Counted from the first letter of the stretch, positions 25,415 through 34,676 are shown. The stretch: 45,292 nucleotides of DNA from a bacterium (GCA_021813725.1 JAKAJN010000009.1:1-45292), one strand, 5' to 3'. The notes: generated by a model from the letters alone, not told the origin. Made by a program: numbers and translations.

Positions 25415-26497
25415 TCATGTGCGCGCACGGCGAAGCAGGAGCACTCCGCCTCCGCCAAAGAGGATCGCGGGAAACGAGGCGGCGATGCCCGCGGGCAGAA
25501 TCCCCGCCGCGCCAAGCCCTTCGGTCGTCCGAAGCAGCGCGAGATAGAAGATCGTGCACACCAGGGCCAAGGCGACTCCCAACTGTCCTTCGCCGCGTCC
25601 GACAACGGTGCTCAATGGGGCCGCAAAGAGAATGATGGCCAGTATCGTCAGGGGAATGGCGATGCGCTCCCACTGCTTCGTCCGCGGGACACCCGTCGGC
25701 GCACCAGAGCGCTCCATCCGCTCGGCGAGCCGCCCCAACTCCCCGAAGGTCATCTCGTCCAGCGCGAGCGCGGGCGCATCGAGGAGATCCATCGGACGTT
25801 CCGTGAGCGATGGGTGAACGAGCCGCGTGAAGCTGACCGACACCTGCTCCCCGTTGCCGAGAAGGCTCCAGAGGTTGCCGTCTCGCAACTCCCAGCCGCG
25901 TCCCTCGATATAACGGGCCTCCCTTGCCACGACGTACTGGATTGGGCGTGATGCGGTGGGAGTCGCGGAGCGAAGTGCGATCCCGTACATCCGCGTGCGC
26001 GCGCCCACCTCCAACCGCTGGACGCTCAAAATTTCGCCGGCATCGGTGAGGTAGGCGAAGGCGTCCCGCTCTGCTCGCCCGCCGCGGCGTTCACCGGGCG
26101 CCAAGGATGCGTCGCGCCATATGCGGGGGGCCGCCTCGAGCAGAACGACGTCAACGAGCGCCGCAACTGCTCCGCAGAGCAACAGTGGAACAAAGAGGCG
26201 TTGGACGCGAATCCCGGACGCCAGCATCGCGTGAATCTCGCCGTGCCGCATCAGGGGCTGGAGCGTAAACAGCGTTGCCACCAGCGCGGCGATGGGAAGA
26301 CTCCACGTGAGGTACATCGGAAACTGGCTGGCGTACCCCCGCAACATGTCGCCCGCGCTCCTCCCGAGGGCCAGATTGGCGTCGAGGCGCTCCGTGAGGT
26401 CGGCGAGGACGAACAACAGGGGAGCCGTCAGCGCAGTGAGCGCGAAGATCCGCACGAACGCCCCGAGGAGATACCGGTCGACCAGACGCATTCTCAT
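25415..26497 (-). CDS. LptF/LptG-family permease (second of pair)
   Basis: A 360-residue YjgP/YjgQ-type membrane protein: N-terminal helices (VDRYLLGAFVRIFALTAL and YLTWSLPIAALVATLFTLQPL), the family motif HGEIHAMLASGIRVQRL, a periplasmic beta-jellyroll (about 105-260) and three C-terminal helices. These proteins form the inner-membrane part of the LPS exporter with LptB. It overlaps the preceding paralogue by four bases (ATGA). The pair is embedded among glycosyltransferase genes instead of standing alone. Which of the two is LptF and which LptG cannot be settled here; LptB, LptC and LptA are not in the window. Confidence 0.85.
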   Translation of the reverse strand: MRMRLVDRYLLGAFVRIFALTALTAPLLFVLADLTERLDANLALGRSAGDMLRGYASQFPMYLTWSLPIAALVATLFTLQPLMRHGEIHAMLASGIRVQRLFVPLLLCGAVAALVDVVLLEAAPRIWRDASLAPGERRGGRAERDAFAYLTDAGEILSVQRLEVGARTRMYGIALRSATPTASRPIQYVVAREARYIEGRGWELRDGNLWSLLGNGEQVSVSFTRLVHPSLTERPMDLLDAPALALDEMTFGELGRLAERMERSGAPTGVPRTKQWERIAIPLTILAIILFAAPLSTVVGRGEGQLGVALALVCTIFYLALLRTTEGLGAAGILPAGIAASFPAILFGGGGVLLLRRART

Positions 26498-27786
26498 GGC
26501 GTCTCCCGCGAGCGCGCCGCAGCGTGCCCGGGGGCGCGGCGGCGGCGCAGCATACCGTCACCCTGCGTCCCTCGGACAAGGTCCGCGGAGGTTCGCGCGT
26601 TCGCCACGGCGCCGCCGATATCACGCAGCAGCGGGAGAGTGAGCAGCAGGAGCACACCGACCGTTGCCCAACTGCCCAGAAGCGGGTCGATCCATCCGGC
26701 ATCGGTGAGTCGGTCTCCCCAGATGATCCCGACGCGGAAGAAGAGGAGAACCGCCACGGACAGGCCGATTACCGCTCCAATCCCGCCGTAGGCGAACCGG
26801 ATGCCGAGCGGTGCGGCCAGCAGGACAAGCACGACACAGGCAAAGGCTGTGGCAAGGCGCCGGTGAATCTCGCCCAAGCTTCGGATGACGACGGAACGGC
26901 GGGCTTGTGCCGCCGCGCTTGAGCGTTCACGGCACCCCCACCTTGCTGGGTCCACTCCGTCGCATTCCGCGTTTCGAATCCGCTGGCGAAGCGAGGCCAT
27001 GGAAAGCTCTCGCTCAGCGCGCTCTTCAACGCGCGCCCCCCGCTCCACGCGGGCGGCGAGCCCGCGAAATCGGACGAGATAGCCTCGGAACTCCGAAGTC
27101 ACGAGGGTTCCGGGACGGTCAAGGTAGGGACTCGCCAACGTGCCGTGCGTGAGCCGCAGGGCGAGATCACGGCGATTGGGCATCACCGCGACTGTCGCGC
27201 TTTCGGCGGTAACGTAGCGCGGGCGACTCGGCCGACTGAGGTCAGCAATCGTCACGCCACGCAGGACATTGCTCCGCGCATCGATTGACTGCACCACGAC
27301 GTATCGCACCGCGCCGTCGCCGGTGCGCACGGCATTCACCGCCCCCGCGCGGAGGCGCAGCGTGGGACTCATTCGGGCCACATCCTCAAGCCGATCCTGG
27401 AAGCGCGCGTTCGCCGCCGACAGGATCCGATCATTGAAGCCGACCATGAGCAGCGACACGACGAATCCGGTGACAAGCAGCGGAGCGATCAGCCGCCCCG
27501 GATGGACGCCACCGGCCGCCATCGCCACCAGTTCGCCGCTCTCCGAAAGGTCGGCAAACACATACTGGGTGGCCGCAAACAGCGCCATGGGAACAGCAAG
27601 CGTCACCACATGCGGGAGGGAGAGGAGCATGAGCTCCAGGATGACTCCCCCCCCGACACCCTTCCCAGCCAGTTCTTGAAACCGTTGCGCGACGGCCGTG
27701 AGGAACAGCAACCCCGTCACCGCGACGAACGCAAAGGCGAACGGACCGGCGTAGGCTCTCAGCAGGTAGCGGGTGATGGTCGTCAC
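26494..27786 (-). CDS. LptF/LptG-family permease (first of pair)
   Basis: A 430-residue YjgP/YjgQ-type permease: [38 protein letters not shown], the motif SESGELVAMAAGGVHPGRL (about residues 81-99), a periplasmic jellyroll and C-terminal helices (CVVLVLLAAPLGIRF, VIGLSVAVLLFFRVGIIWG). It is longer than a usual LptF or LptG by about 65 residues, mainly an Arg/Glu-rich insertion around residues 245-300 (containing the cysteines of NAECDGVDPARWGCRE) and a basic C-terminal tail. It overlaps the GT4 stop upstream and its partner downstream by four bases each, so the operon is translationally coupled through these genes. Confidence 0.85.
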   Translation of the reverse strand: MTTITRYLLRAYAGPFAFAFVAVTGLLFLTAVAQRFQELAGKGVGGGVILELMLLSLPHVVTLAVPMALFAATQYVFADLSESGELVAMAAGGVHPGRLIAPLLVTGFVVSLLMVGFNDRILSAANARFQDRLEDVARMSPTLRLRAGAVNAVRTGDGAVRYVVVQSIDARSNVLRGVTIADLSRPSRPRYVTAESATVAVMPNRRDLALRLTHGTLASPYLDRPGTLVTSEFRGYLVRFRGLAARVERGARVEERAERELSMASLRQRIRNAECDGVDPARWGCRERSSAAAQARRSVVIRSLGEIHRRLATAFACVVLVLLAAPLGIRFAYGGIGAVIGLSVAVLLFFRVGIIWGDRLTDAGWIDPLLGSWATVGVLLLLTLPLLRDIGGAVANARTSADLVRGTQGDGMLRRRRAPGHAAARSRETP

Positions 27787-28946
27787 GGGCGTCCGATCGC
27801 CACTTCTTCCACGAGGTTACGTACCGTCGTTTCGAACCGTGTCCGCGTGAAGAGGGCGCCGCGTCCCCGAAGGTACGCCCGCAGTCGGTCTTGCTCCTCG
27901 ACATCACTTAGTACGTTGCCGATGGTGGCGGTCGCATCTGCCTCCGTGGCGAAACGGAGGGCTCGCTCAGGCCCGACGATGTCCACCTGGCCGCCGCCGT
28001 CGGGAACGAACACGATGGCGCCGCCGAGGAGTGCCTCCGCCGGCGCGATGCCAAAGTGCTCCTCGCTCATGCCGTGGATCGCGTAGCGATTCGCGTGGAT
28101 CAGCCGGACCAACTCGGTCCTTGAGACGTCGAAGTGCAGGTGCACCCAAGCCCCCGCATCGTGCGCCATCCGCTCAACCCGGCGGACGTACCACGCGGGA
28201 CCCCGGCTCCCGATGAGATGAAGCTCGACATGCGGGTGGACCCGCTGGACCTGCGCGAGAATGCGGATCACGCGCTCCAGTTCCTTCTCCGGCGCAATGC
28301 GTCCGATACAGACGAAGCCATCCCGGCGTTGATGCCACGGCAGCGGTGACGCCGCCATCTCGACTGGCGGCGGCACGACCTGTGGGCGAGCCGCCTCGCC
28401 GTACAACTGCACCATCCGCTCCGCGATCCACGTCGAGTTGGTGAGCGTCATCGCCTCGACCACCCGCTCCGAACGGAAGTCCGCAAGCCAGTCACAGAGC
28501 GCATAGTAGGCGGCCAGTCCACCGGCCCACGCGTGATACCACCGAAGGTCGGCCGTCGGGCGAGGCCGCAGGCGCGAGGGGTAATGGATGTACTGGAGCG
28601 TCTTCGCCCCGAAATCCGTCTCGTTGTGACCGCAGATCACCACGTCGAAATCCCCGACGAGCCGCTTCGCCCGCCGAAACAGGAGCGACGACTTGAGGAG
28701 AACGACCGGCAACGGGAACGCCTCAAGCATCCGCAGGCTGGCGGGCATAGGAATCCAGGTCGCATCGTCCGGCCGGATCGTGGTACCGTAGTATGCATTC
28801 ACGGCTTCCAGCTCCACCGGACGCCAACTGCACACGGTGATGTCATGGAGGCCAGCCAGGGCCTGAAGCATCCAGGCGGCCACGGCGTTGCCGCCCCCAG
28901 GCGGCTGGAGGGATGGCTGGACCACGAGAACGCGGAGGCGCGGCAT
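27783..28946 (-). CDS. Glycosyltransferase family 4 (GT-B)
   Basis: A 387-residue GT-B retaining transferase. The N-terminal glycine loop is [13 protein letters not shown]; the C-terminal nucleotide-sugar domain has [18 protein letters not shown] and the catalytic-site [15 protein letters not shown], in which Glu residues bind the donor. The segment [12 protein letters not shown] and overall pattern recall ALG11-type alpha-1,2-mannosyltransferases, but GT4 specificity cannot be read from sequence. First gene of the leftward operon that continues through LptF/G, GT2, two-domain copy 2 and the STELLO-like gene. There is no Shine-Dalgarno, and the promoter candidate lies very close to the ATG. 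Confidence 0.85.
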   Translation of the reverse strand: MPRLRVLVVQPSLQPPGGGNAVAAWMLQALAGLHDITVCSWRPVELEAVNAYYGTTIRPDDATWIPMPASLRMLEAFPLPVVLLKSSLLFRRAKRLVGDFDVVICGHNETDFGAKTLQYIHYPSRLRPRPTADLRWYHAWAGGLAAYYALCDWLADFRSERVVEAMTLTNSTWIAERMVQLYGEAARPQVVPPPVEMAASPLPWHQRRDGFVCIGRIAPEKELERVIRILAQVQRVHPHVELHLIGSRGPAWYVRRVERMAHDAGAWVHLHFDVSRTELVRLIHANRYAIHGMSEEHFGIAPAEALLGGAIVFVPDGGGQVDIVGPERALRFATEADATATIGNVLSDVEEQDRLRAYLRGRGALFTRTRFETTVRNLVEEVAIGRP

Positions 28947-28958
28947 GGAGTTACCGAC

Positions 28959-28988
28959 ACAGTAGACTGGCGTTCATACGGTCGTCAA
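28959..28988 (-). promoter_or_regulatory. Candidate promoter of the leftward GT4-LptFG operon
   Basis: Read on the minus strand: TTGACG (28988-28983), an 18-base spacer and TACTGT (28964-28959). The -35 is good and the -10 weak. The predicted transcript would start only a few bases before ATG 28946, fitting a nearly leaderless mRNA. Confidence 0.35.
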
Positions 28989-29117
28989 CCATATTTCCCG
29001 CCCGCCCTAACGGGGCCTCCGACGCCGAGATTGGCGGGTGGTTCCACCACCAGGCCGATTTGGGCGGCATTGGCCCGCGAGGTGACCGGGCGGTCGACGT
29101 ATTCCACGGGGCAAGAG

Positions 29118-30050
29118 ATGGACAAGCACGCCAAGATCTACGTCGCCGGGCATCGCGGGCTTGTCGGAAGCGCGATCGTTCGCAACCTGACGCTGCGGGG
29201 ATACCACAGCCTCATCGTGCGCACGCACGGGGAGCTGGACCTGGAGCGCCAGTCCGACGTGCGGACCTTCTTTGAATCCGAGCGACCGGAGTACGTCTTC
29301 CTCGCCGCTGCGAAGGTGGGCGGCATTCATGCGAACACGGCCTACCCGGCGGAGTTCATCTATAACAATCTGCTCATCGCCGTCAACGTCATAGAAGCCG
29401 CCTATCGCTGCGGCGTGCGGAAACTGCTGTTCCTTGGATCCTCCTGCATCTACCCCAAGGACGCCCCGCAGCCGATTCGCGAGGAGTACCTGCTCACTGG
29501 CGTGCTCGAGCCGACCAATGCACCCTATGCCGTGGCGAAGATCGCGGGCATCAAGCTCTGCCAGAGCTACAATCGCCAGTTCGGCACCGACTTCATCTCG
29601 GTCATGCCGACGAACCTCTACGGCGTCAACGACACCTACCATCTCGAGAACAGCCACGTGCTGCCGGCGCTAATTCACCGTTTCCACGACGCAAAGACGC
29701 AGGGAAGCGCGCAGGTTGCGGCGTGGGGAACGGGGACGCCCCGGCGCGAGTTTCTGTACGCCGATGACTGCGCGGACGCTTGCGTCTTCCTCATGCAGGA
29801 GTACTCGGGAAACGACATCATCAACATCGGCACCGGCGAGGACCTGACGATCCGGGAGTTGACTGAACTGGTGGCGCAGACGGTGGGGTATCACGGCGAA
29901 ATCGTCTGGGATTCGTCGCAGCCCGACGGTATGCGCCGCAAGCTGCTCGACGTCTCACGAATCCATGCCCTCGGATGGCGACATCGGTACAGCTTGGAGG
30001 ACGGGCTTCGCCTCGCCTACGAGGACTTCCTGCGCCGGTTCGGCATGTGA
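29118..30050 (+). CDS. fcl: GDP-L-fucose synthase
   Basis: A 310-residue SDR enzyme converting GDP-4-keto-6-deoxymannose to GDP-L-fucose with NADPH. The nucleotide motif is [12 protein letters not shown] (G11, G14, G17); [15 protein letters not shown] (S108, C110) and PYAVAKIAG (Y137, K141) match the catalytic residues of E. coli Fcl, and [13 protein letters not shown] and [13 protein letters not shown] complete the pattern. GGGGCAAGAG before ATG 29118 is a modest ribosome site. The frame is open to 28533, but that is the shadow of the GT4 gene. Its usual partner GDP-mannose 4,6-dehydratase is not in the window. It overlaps the next gene by one base (TGATG). Confidence 0.93.
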   Translation: MDKHAKIYVAGHRGLVGSAIVRNLTLRGYHSLIVRTHGELDLERQSDVRTFFESERPEYVFLAAAKVGGIHANTAYPAEFIYNNLLIAVNVIEAAYRCGVRKLLFLGSSCIYPKDAPQPIREEYLLTGVLEPTNAPYAVAKIAGIKLCQSYNRQFGTDFISVMPTNLYGVNDTYHLENSHVLPALIHRFHDAKTQGSAQVAAWGTGTPRREFLYADDCADACVFLMQEYSGNDIINIGTGEDLTIRELTELVAQTVGYHGEIVWDSSQPDGMRRKLLDVSRIHALGWRHRYSLEDGLRLAYEDFLRRFGM

Positions 30051-31105
30051 TGCTCGCAACGGCCGGCGCGGCCACGTTCACGGCGCTCGCCGTCACATGG
30101 GTCGCCATTCCATTCCTGATCCCACGAGCGGAAAGATGGCGGCTCGTTGACCACCCGGGCGGACGCAAGACGCACGCGCGCAGCACGCCGGTCGTGGGGA
30201 GCGTGGCGATGGCGGCCGGCGTTCTGGCGGCCATGCTGCTCGTCCGCACCATGACCACCGGCGAGCGTCTCACCGCGAATGCCACGATCGCATGGCCGAT
30301 CGCCGCCGCCATTCTTGCCGGCGCCGTACTCCTACTCGTGGTCGGCATCGTCGACGACCAGCGGGAGCTCGGCGCCTCCATCAAGCTGCTGGCCCAAATC
30401 GCCGCGGCATTGCCGCTGGTGCAGGTGCACGACTTTTCCATCTTCCACGCCTGGCTCCCTTCCTGGACCGCATCGGCCGCCGAGTTGCTATGGATTCTGG
30501 CCGTAGTGAACGCGTTCAACATGCTGGACGGCATCGACGGGCTCATGGGGAGCGTGGCGCTGCTTTGCGCCCTCGCGATCGCCGTCCTGGCCTGGAGTTG
30601 GAAGGTGTATGACGCCTGCTTCCTGCTCGCCGCCCTTGTCGGCGCGCTCCTCGGGTTCCTGCGCTGGAATCTCCCGCCCGCTCGCACCTTCGCCGGGGAC
30701 GGCGGATCGTTGATGGTGGGGTACCTCGTCGCCGCCATCTCGATTCGCATCACCGGTCCCGATGCGGCGCTCGACCTCACGGGGCGGCCCTACGCGATCA
30801 TCGCGCTGCTACTCATCCTCGCCATCCCATTCTACGACCTCGTGAGCGTCGTGTGGCTGCGCGCCATCGAACGACGCGGGCTGTTCGGTGGCGACACCAG
30901 CCACCTCGCCCATCGCTTGGTGCGACGTGGATTGTCCCCACGCCGGACGCTCGTGTTCATCGTGGGGTGCACCCTGTTGACGGCGCTCGCCGGACTGTTG
31001 CTGGCCCGCGTGGGGCGGGCCGCGGCGATGTCGGTGGTGGCCCAGTGCGCCGTGGTGATCGGGCTCATCGCGTTGATGGAGGCGAAGACCCGTCCCGCCG
31101 CCTGA
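30050..31105 (+). CDS. Undecaprenyl-phosphate sugar-1-phosphate transferase (WecA/TagO/ALG7 type)
   Basis: A 351-residue polytopic protein (about ten to eleven helices) of the WecA/MraY superfamily, which moves a HexNAc-1-phosphate, often GlcNAc, onto undecaprenyl phosphate. Conserved cytoplasmic motifs are present: WRLVDHPGGRKTHARSTP, VGIVDDQRELGASIK (DDxxE), NAFNMLDGIDGL and FAGDGGSLMVGYL; the last is usually FxGDxGS. The fifth, usually HxHHR-like, reads GGDTSHLAHRL. The start overlaps the fcl stop. The gene is convergent, three bases apart, with the ALG1-like gene. As an initiating enzyme it should start glycan assembly for this region. Confidence 0.87.
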   Translation: MLATAGAATFTALAVTWVAIPFLIPRAERWRLVDHPGGRKTHARSTPVVGSVAMAAGVLAAMLLVRTMTTGERLTANATIAWPIAAAILAGAVLLLVVGIVDDQRELGASIKLLAQIAAALPLVQVHDFSIFHAWLPSWTASAAELLWILAVVNAFNMLDGIDGLMGSVALLCALAIAVLAWSWKVYDACFLLAALVGALLGFLRWNLPPARTFAGDGGSLMVGYLVAAISIRITGPDAALDLTGRPYAIIALLLILAIPFYDLVSVVWLRAIERRGLFGGDTSHLAHRLVRRGLSPRRTLVFIVGCTLLTALAGLLLARVGRAAAMSVVAQCAVVIGLIALMEAKTRPAA

Positions 31106-31108
31106 TCG

Positions 31109-32299
31109 CTATGCCGTTGGAGGCAGGAGCGACGGCATCACGGACGACCATTGCTCGTCCCAGGAGACCGGACGGCGGGCGCGGGCCTGTGCGGTGAGCT
31201 GCGCAAGGAAGTCCGAGCCGTCATCGGACCGGGTGAGTGCGACAAAGAGGTGCCCGGCGAGTTCCTCCGCGGTTGCGAAACTGGCGATTCCGCTTCCGCG
31301 TGGTGCGATCTCCTCGTGCGGAGACCCATCGTTCAGCGCGAGCACGGGGACGCCAACCGTCTGCAACTCCACGATCTTCATTGGCAGATCGAGTCCGGAT
31401 GACGATCGGTGGACACAGAGTCCGAGGTGGCTCCCGGCCAGCAGGTGCGGATAGTCGTGCGGCGCAACGTTCGGCGTCTCCACCCACAGTGCAGCGCCCC
31501 CGATTGCGCGAAGCGTCGTCCCCCACTTGGCTCGCAGGGGACCGTCACCGCTCAACAGGAGCCGGACCCCCCGACGGTTTCCCGGTGTGGCCTCCATGCG
31601 ACGTACCAAGAGGCCGAGCGCGTCGGACAAGAGCGAGAGGTCATCGTCGCGAGTCCATCCCATGGGGGCCACAACGACCAAGGGATCATCGGGCAAGTCG
31701 TCGCGTGCCCGCGGAAATGCGCGCACCGCCGAAGGCCCGTCGTGAAGCACGGCGACGTCCCCGAGACCCCAACCCTGCAGATGTCGCGCCAGACGATGAG
31801 AGACGGCGACGTGCGCGTCGGCTCGCCGGCCGAAAAAGCGCTCGGCCCATCGCGTGAATCGGACGAGCGGATGCGACGCGCCGAAGCGGAGGGCGAGTAG
31901 TGTCCAACCGAGATTGTGCCAATCCACAATCAACTTCGCGCCGCGCAGGCGAGCGGCGATGATTGCCACGGGAAAGGTTGGAAGTGCAGGCGGCGACTGA
32001 AGGAGAATCAGGTCGGGCCGAGGCGTGGCGCTCAACAGCACTCGGGTGAGCCCCCACCCCAGTCGGAGCCCGCGCAGTCCGGTGGCGAGACTCCCCGCCA
32101 GTCCGGCACCTCCCCCGGCTTCTCCCAGCGCAAGCGCGTGCACGTGCAGTCGCGCCTCGCCGGCGAGGCCGGTCGGGAGAGCGGTGCGCATGCCCCCCAC
32201 CAGGTGCACGTCGTGACCGGCCCGAAGCAACGACGCCGCGTGGGCCAGCAGACGCGGGCTTCGGCCGAGATCCCCGAGGACCAGTACGAGGGCTCGCAT
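31109..32299 (-). CDS. ALG1-like (GT33-type) beta-mannosyltransferase
   Basis: A 396-residue GT-B enzyme resembling eukaryotic ALG1, which adds the first mannose to dolichol-PP-chitobiose. Visible ALG1-type motifs: VLVLGDLGRSPRLLAHAASL (1-24), PDLILLQSPPALPT (95-108), GAKLIVDWHNLGWTLLAL (120-137), MGWTRDDDLSLLSDAL (about 222-237) and GLDLPMKIVELQTVGVPVLA near the end. It starts nine bases after the MurG-like stop, with an AGGT ribosome site overlapping that stop, so the two are one operon. In bacteria the acceptor would be an undecaprenyl-linked sugar; this and the mannose specificity are inference from the family. Confidence 0.8.
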   Translation of the reverse strand: MRALVLVLGDLGRSPRLLAHAASLLRAGHDVHLVGGMRTALPTGLAGEARLHVHALALGEAGGGAGLAGSLATGLRGLRLGWGLTRVLLSATPRPDLILLQSPPALPTFPVAIIAARLRGAKLIVDWHNLGWTLLALRFGASHPLVRFTRWAERFFGRRADAHVAVSHRLARHLQGWGLGDVAVLHDGPSAVRAFPRARDDLPDDPLVVVAPMGWTRDDDLSLLSDALGLLVRRMEATPGNRRGVRLLLSGDGPLRAKWGTTLRAIGGAALWVETPNVAPHDYPHLLAGSHLGLCVHRSSSGLDLPMKIVELQTVGVPVLALNDGSPHEEIAPRGSGIASFATAEELAGHLFVALTRSDDGSDFLAQLTAQARARRPVSWDEQWSSVMPSLLPPTA

Positions 32300-32308
32300 G
32301 GTGGTGAC

Positions 32309-33451
32309 CTATGCTGTAAGCATCGCGAATCGGCACCAGTCGGCCATGCGTGAGGCCGCGTCCGGTCGGTGCCACGAACGTGCCGCTTCACCCATGCGCG
32401 TGAGCTCGGAACCGTCAGACGCGAGCGAGAGAATGGCGTCCGATAGCGACGTGCCGTTGAGTTCGTTCGGGAGAATGGAACGGGAGCATCCGGCTTCCTC
32501 CCATGCCTTGGCATTGGCCAACTGATGATCGCCCGCCGCCGGAAGCGGGACGAGGATCGCTGGACGACCAGCGGCCGCGAGCTCGGCGAGCGTCGCGGCA
32601 CCCGCGCGCGTGATGACCAGCGACGCACGATGGTACGGTTCCGCCAGGTCCGCGAAGAATGGCTCCACCCGTGCGTCGACACCCGCGGCACCATACTGCT
32701 GACGGAGTTCCGGCACCTCTTGGGGTGACGCTTGGTGAACCACAGACAAGGCTTGGGCAAGAGACCCAAGGCGTGGCAGCGCGTCACGCATGGCGCGATC
32801 GAGTTCCGAGGCGCCGGCGCTGCCTCCCAGAATCAGCAGGTGAAAGCGACCAGGCTGCGGTATGGCTTGCGGTACGTGCGCACGAATCGCCCGACGCACC
32901 GGCCAGCCGCTGAGGAACTCTCGCCCCGGAAACGATCCCAGCGTCTGGGGCCAGGCCACCGCCGCTGCTTGCACGAGCCGCCCGAGCATGCGGTTGGCGA
33001 GTCCGACATCCACGTTTGCTTCGAAGAGGAGCGTGGGAATTCCCTGCAGGGCAGCGAGCGCTACGAGCGGTCCTGACGTGTGCGCGCCTGTGCCCACCAC
33101 GAGGTCCGGACGCAACGTGCGCAGCAATCGATCGCTCCTGAGCATGCCCATCGGTAGTCTCAGCAACCCATTCAGCCACCGCAGGACGCCCCCTCCCCTG
33201 AGCGGGTGGACCTCCAACGGAATGAACGCGCCGTTGTTGGCTGCCACCAGCCGCTCCGCCACACCGCCGGCCGGTCCGCAGAACAGTGTCTGCACCGGCT
33301 GCGCCGATTCGTGCAGCGCCTCCGCCACCGCCAGAGCGGGGGTCACGTGCCCTCCGGTGCTCCCCGTTGCAAAGAGCACCAGCGGCGGGCCGAACGCGCG
33401 CCTTTCATTCGCGCGCTTCCCTCTCGGCGATGCAGCGGCAGGCGGGTACAC
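32309..33451 (-). CDS. MurG-like UDP-HexNAc glycosyltransferase
   Basis: About 380 residues of MurG fold. N-terminal motif FATGSTGGHVTPALAVAEAL, acceptor-side GTGAHTSGPLVALAA and IPTLLFEANVDVGLANRML, GWPVRR, and the donor side LILGGSAGASELD and TRAGAATLAELAAAG, then PLPAAGDHQLANA. Compared with the usual MurG pattern, GGYxSGP reads GAHTSGP and HEQN reads FEAN, so it is a diverged homologue. No mur or fts genes flank it; it sits in an operon with an M28 peptidase gene (11 bp upstream) and the ALG1-like gene. The start is unsure: GTG 33451 is the first usable codon, with GTG 33379 as alternative. True MurG remains possible. Confidence 0.8.
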   Translation of the reverse strand: MYPPAAASPRGKRANERRAFGPPLVLFATGSTGGHVTPALAVAEALHESAQPVQTLFCGPAGGVAERLVAANNGAFIPLEVHPLRGGGVLRWLNGLLRLPMGMLRSDRLLRTLRPDLVVGTGAHTSGPLVALAALQGIPTLLFEANVDVGLANRMLGRLVQAAAVAWPQTLGSFPGREFLSGWPVRRAIRAHVPQAIPQPGRFHLLILGGSAGASELDRAMRDALPRLGSLAQALSVVHQASPQEVPELRQQYGAAGVDARVEPFFADLAEPYHRASLVITRAGAATLAELAAAGRPAILVPLPAAGDHQLANAKAWEEAGCSRSILPNELNGTSLSDAILSLASDGSELTRMGEAARSWHRPDAASRMADWCRFAMLTA

Positions 33452-33462
33452 GGACGTAATGC

Positions 33463-34500
33463 CTACGGCCTGGCCGCGGGCGCCGCGGGCTGTCCGCCCG
33501 GCTTCCACGCCGGCTTCGGTCCGTCCGCGAGCAGTCGTGTGGCACGGGCGGCCGCGTTGATCACCGCCGCCATGTGGTCGAGGTCGACATGCGCCACGTC
33601 GTCGCTGGGCTGGTGATAGTCCGCGTGCAGGTTGTATGTGGAGAGCGTGTGGGCCACGATGCCGCGCCGGGCGAAGGCGATGTTGTCGCTGCGCTCGAAA
33701 AAGCGCTGCTCCGGACGGCGGTCGGGACCGATGGGAATGCCGGCGGCGGCAAGCTCGTCGCCCATGGTCGAGCGCTCGTATCCCGTGAGCCACGCCTTGC
33801 CCGCACCGCCCGCCAGTGAATCCGGCCGCGCAATCATCTCGATCTCCAGGTTGGCGACGATTCGCGCCAACGGCACCGCGGGATGGTCGATGAACCAGCG
33901 CGTGCCGAGGAGGCCCGCTTCCTCGCCGGTGGTGGCGACGAAGAGCACGCTGCGCTTCGGACGCGGCCCGGCGGCGAGCTGCCGTGCGATCTCCAGCACC
34001 GCAGTGACGCCCGACGCATCGTCATCGGCGCCGTTGTAGATGGAGTCGCCGTTGATCGCCATTCCGACGCCCACGTGGTCGAAGTGGGCGTCCACGAGGA
34101 TGACCTCGTCCTTGAGGCGCGGATCGCTGCCATCCAGCAGTCCGACGACATTGACCGAGTTGCGGCGCCGTTCCACCGGGAACGTATCGCGGTCGGCGAA
34201 CGATCCGGCGAGGACGACGCGCTCGGTGCGGCCGCGCCGCGGCTGGGCCAGCGGAATGACCGCGGTGGGAACGCGCTGGAAATATCCGCTATCGCCGAGT
34301 GGCGTGAGCCCGATGTGCTGCATCGCGCCGGCGATGAACCGCGCGGCCTTCGCTTCGCCGGGGGTGCCGGTCATCCGCCCGGCCATCGAGTCGTCAGCGA
34401 GCGGGAAGAGCACGCGCTGCACGTCGGCGGCCGTGGTGGGGCGCTGCGCGGCGAGCGCGACAGGGAGCATCAGGGCTACCGCAGTGGCACGTCGAATCAC
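33463..34500 (-). CDS. Secreted M28-family zinc metallopeptidase
   Basis: A 345-residue exported aminopeptidase-like protein with signal peptide 1-18 (ALMLPVALAAQ). Metal ligands expected for M28 are visible: H139 in VDAHFDHVG, D160 in NGADDDASG, the catalytic Glu pair E193-E194 in TTGEEAGLLG, an acidic residue in EIEMIARPD and H296 in DYHQPSDDV. It would remove N-terminal residues from peptides in the periplasm. AGGAG six bases before the GTG start at 34500 is a good ribosome site, and ATTACA at 34535-34540 (TGTAAT on the minus strand) is a candidate -10. First gene of the leftward operon with the MurG-like and ALG1-like genes. Confidence 0.9.
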   Translation of the reverse strand: MIRRATAVALMLPVALAAQRPTTAADVQRVLFPLADDSMAGRMTGTPGEAKAARFIAGAMQHIGLTPLGDSGYFQRVPTAVIPLAQPRRGRTERVVLAGSFADRDTFPVERRRNSVNVVGLLDGSDPRLKDEVILVDAHFDHVGVGMAINGDSIYNGADDDASGVTAVLEIARQLAAGPRPKRSVLFVATTGEEAGLLGTRWFIDHPAVPLARIVANLEIEMIARPDSLAGGAGKAWLTGYERSTMGDELAAAGIPIGPDRRPEQRFFERSDNIAFARRGIVAHTLSTYNLHADYHQPSDDVAHVDLDHMAAVINAAARATRLLADGPKPAWKPGGQPAAPAARP

Positions 34501-34676
34501 GCGATCTCCTCAGTCGTGGGGTGAGCGTCCCGTAATTACAGCCGTCGCCGTCACCGCCGCGACCCCCGCCGATTCATCGCCCTGCGAGGAGCGCATCTCG
34601 AACGCGCGCCGCGACGCGTCTCGGCGGCCGCGCCGACGCACGGCCGCCGTCCGCTTGCCCTCGGCCCCGGTGCCGC

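Noticed and set aside
13611-33451. Glycan region as a recent horizontally acquired island
   Set aside because: No integrase, tRNA, flanking repeats or insertion sequence was seen, and GC content appears similar to the flanks by eye.
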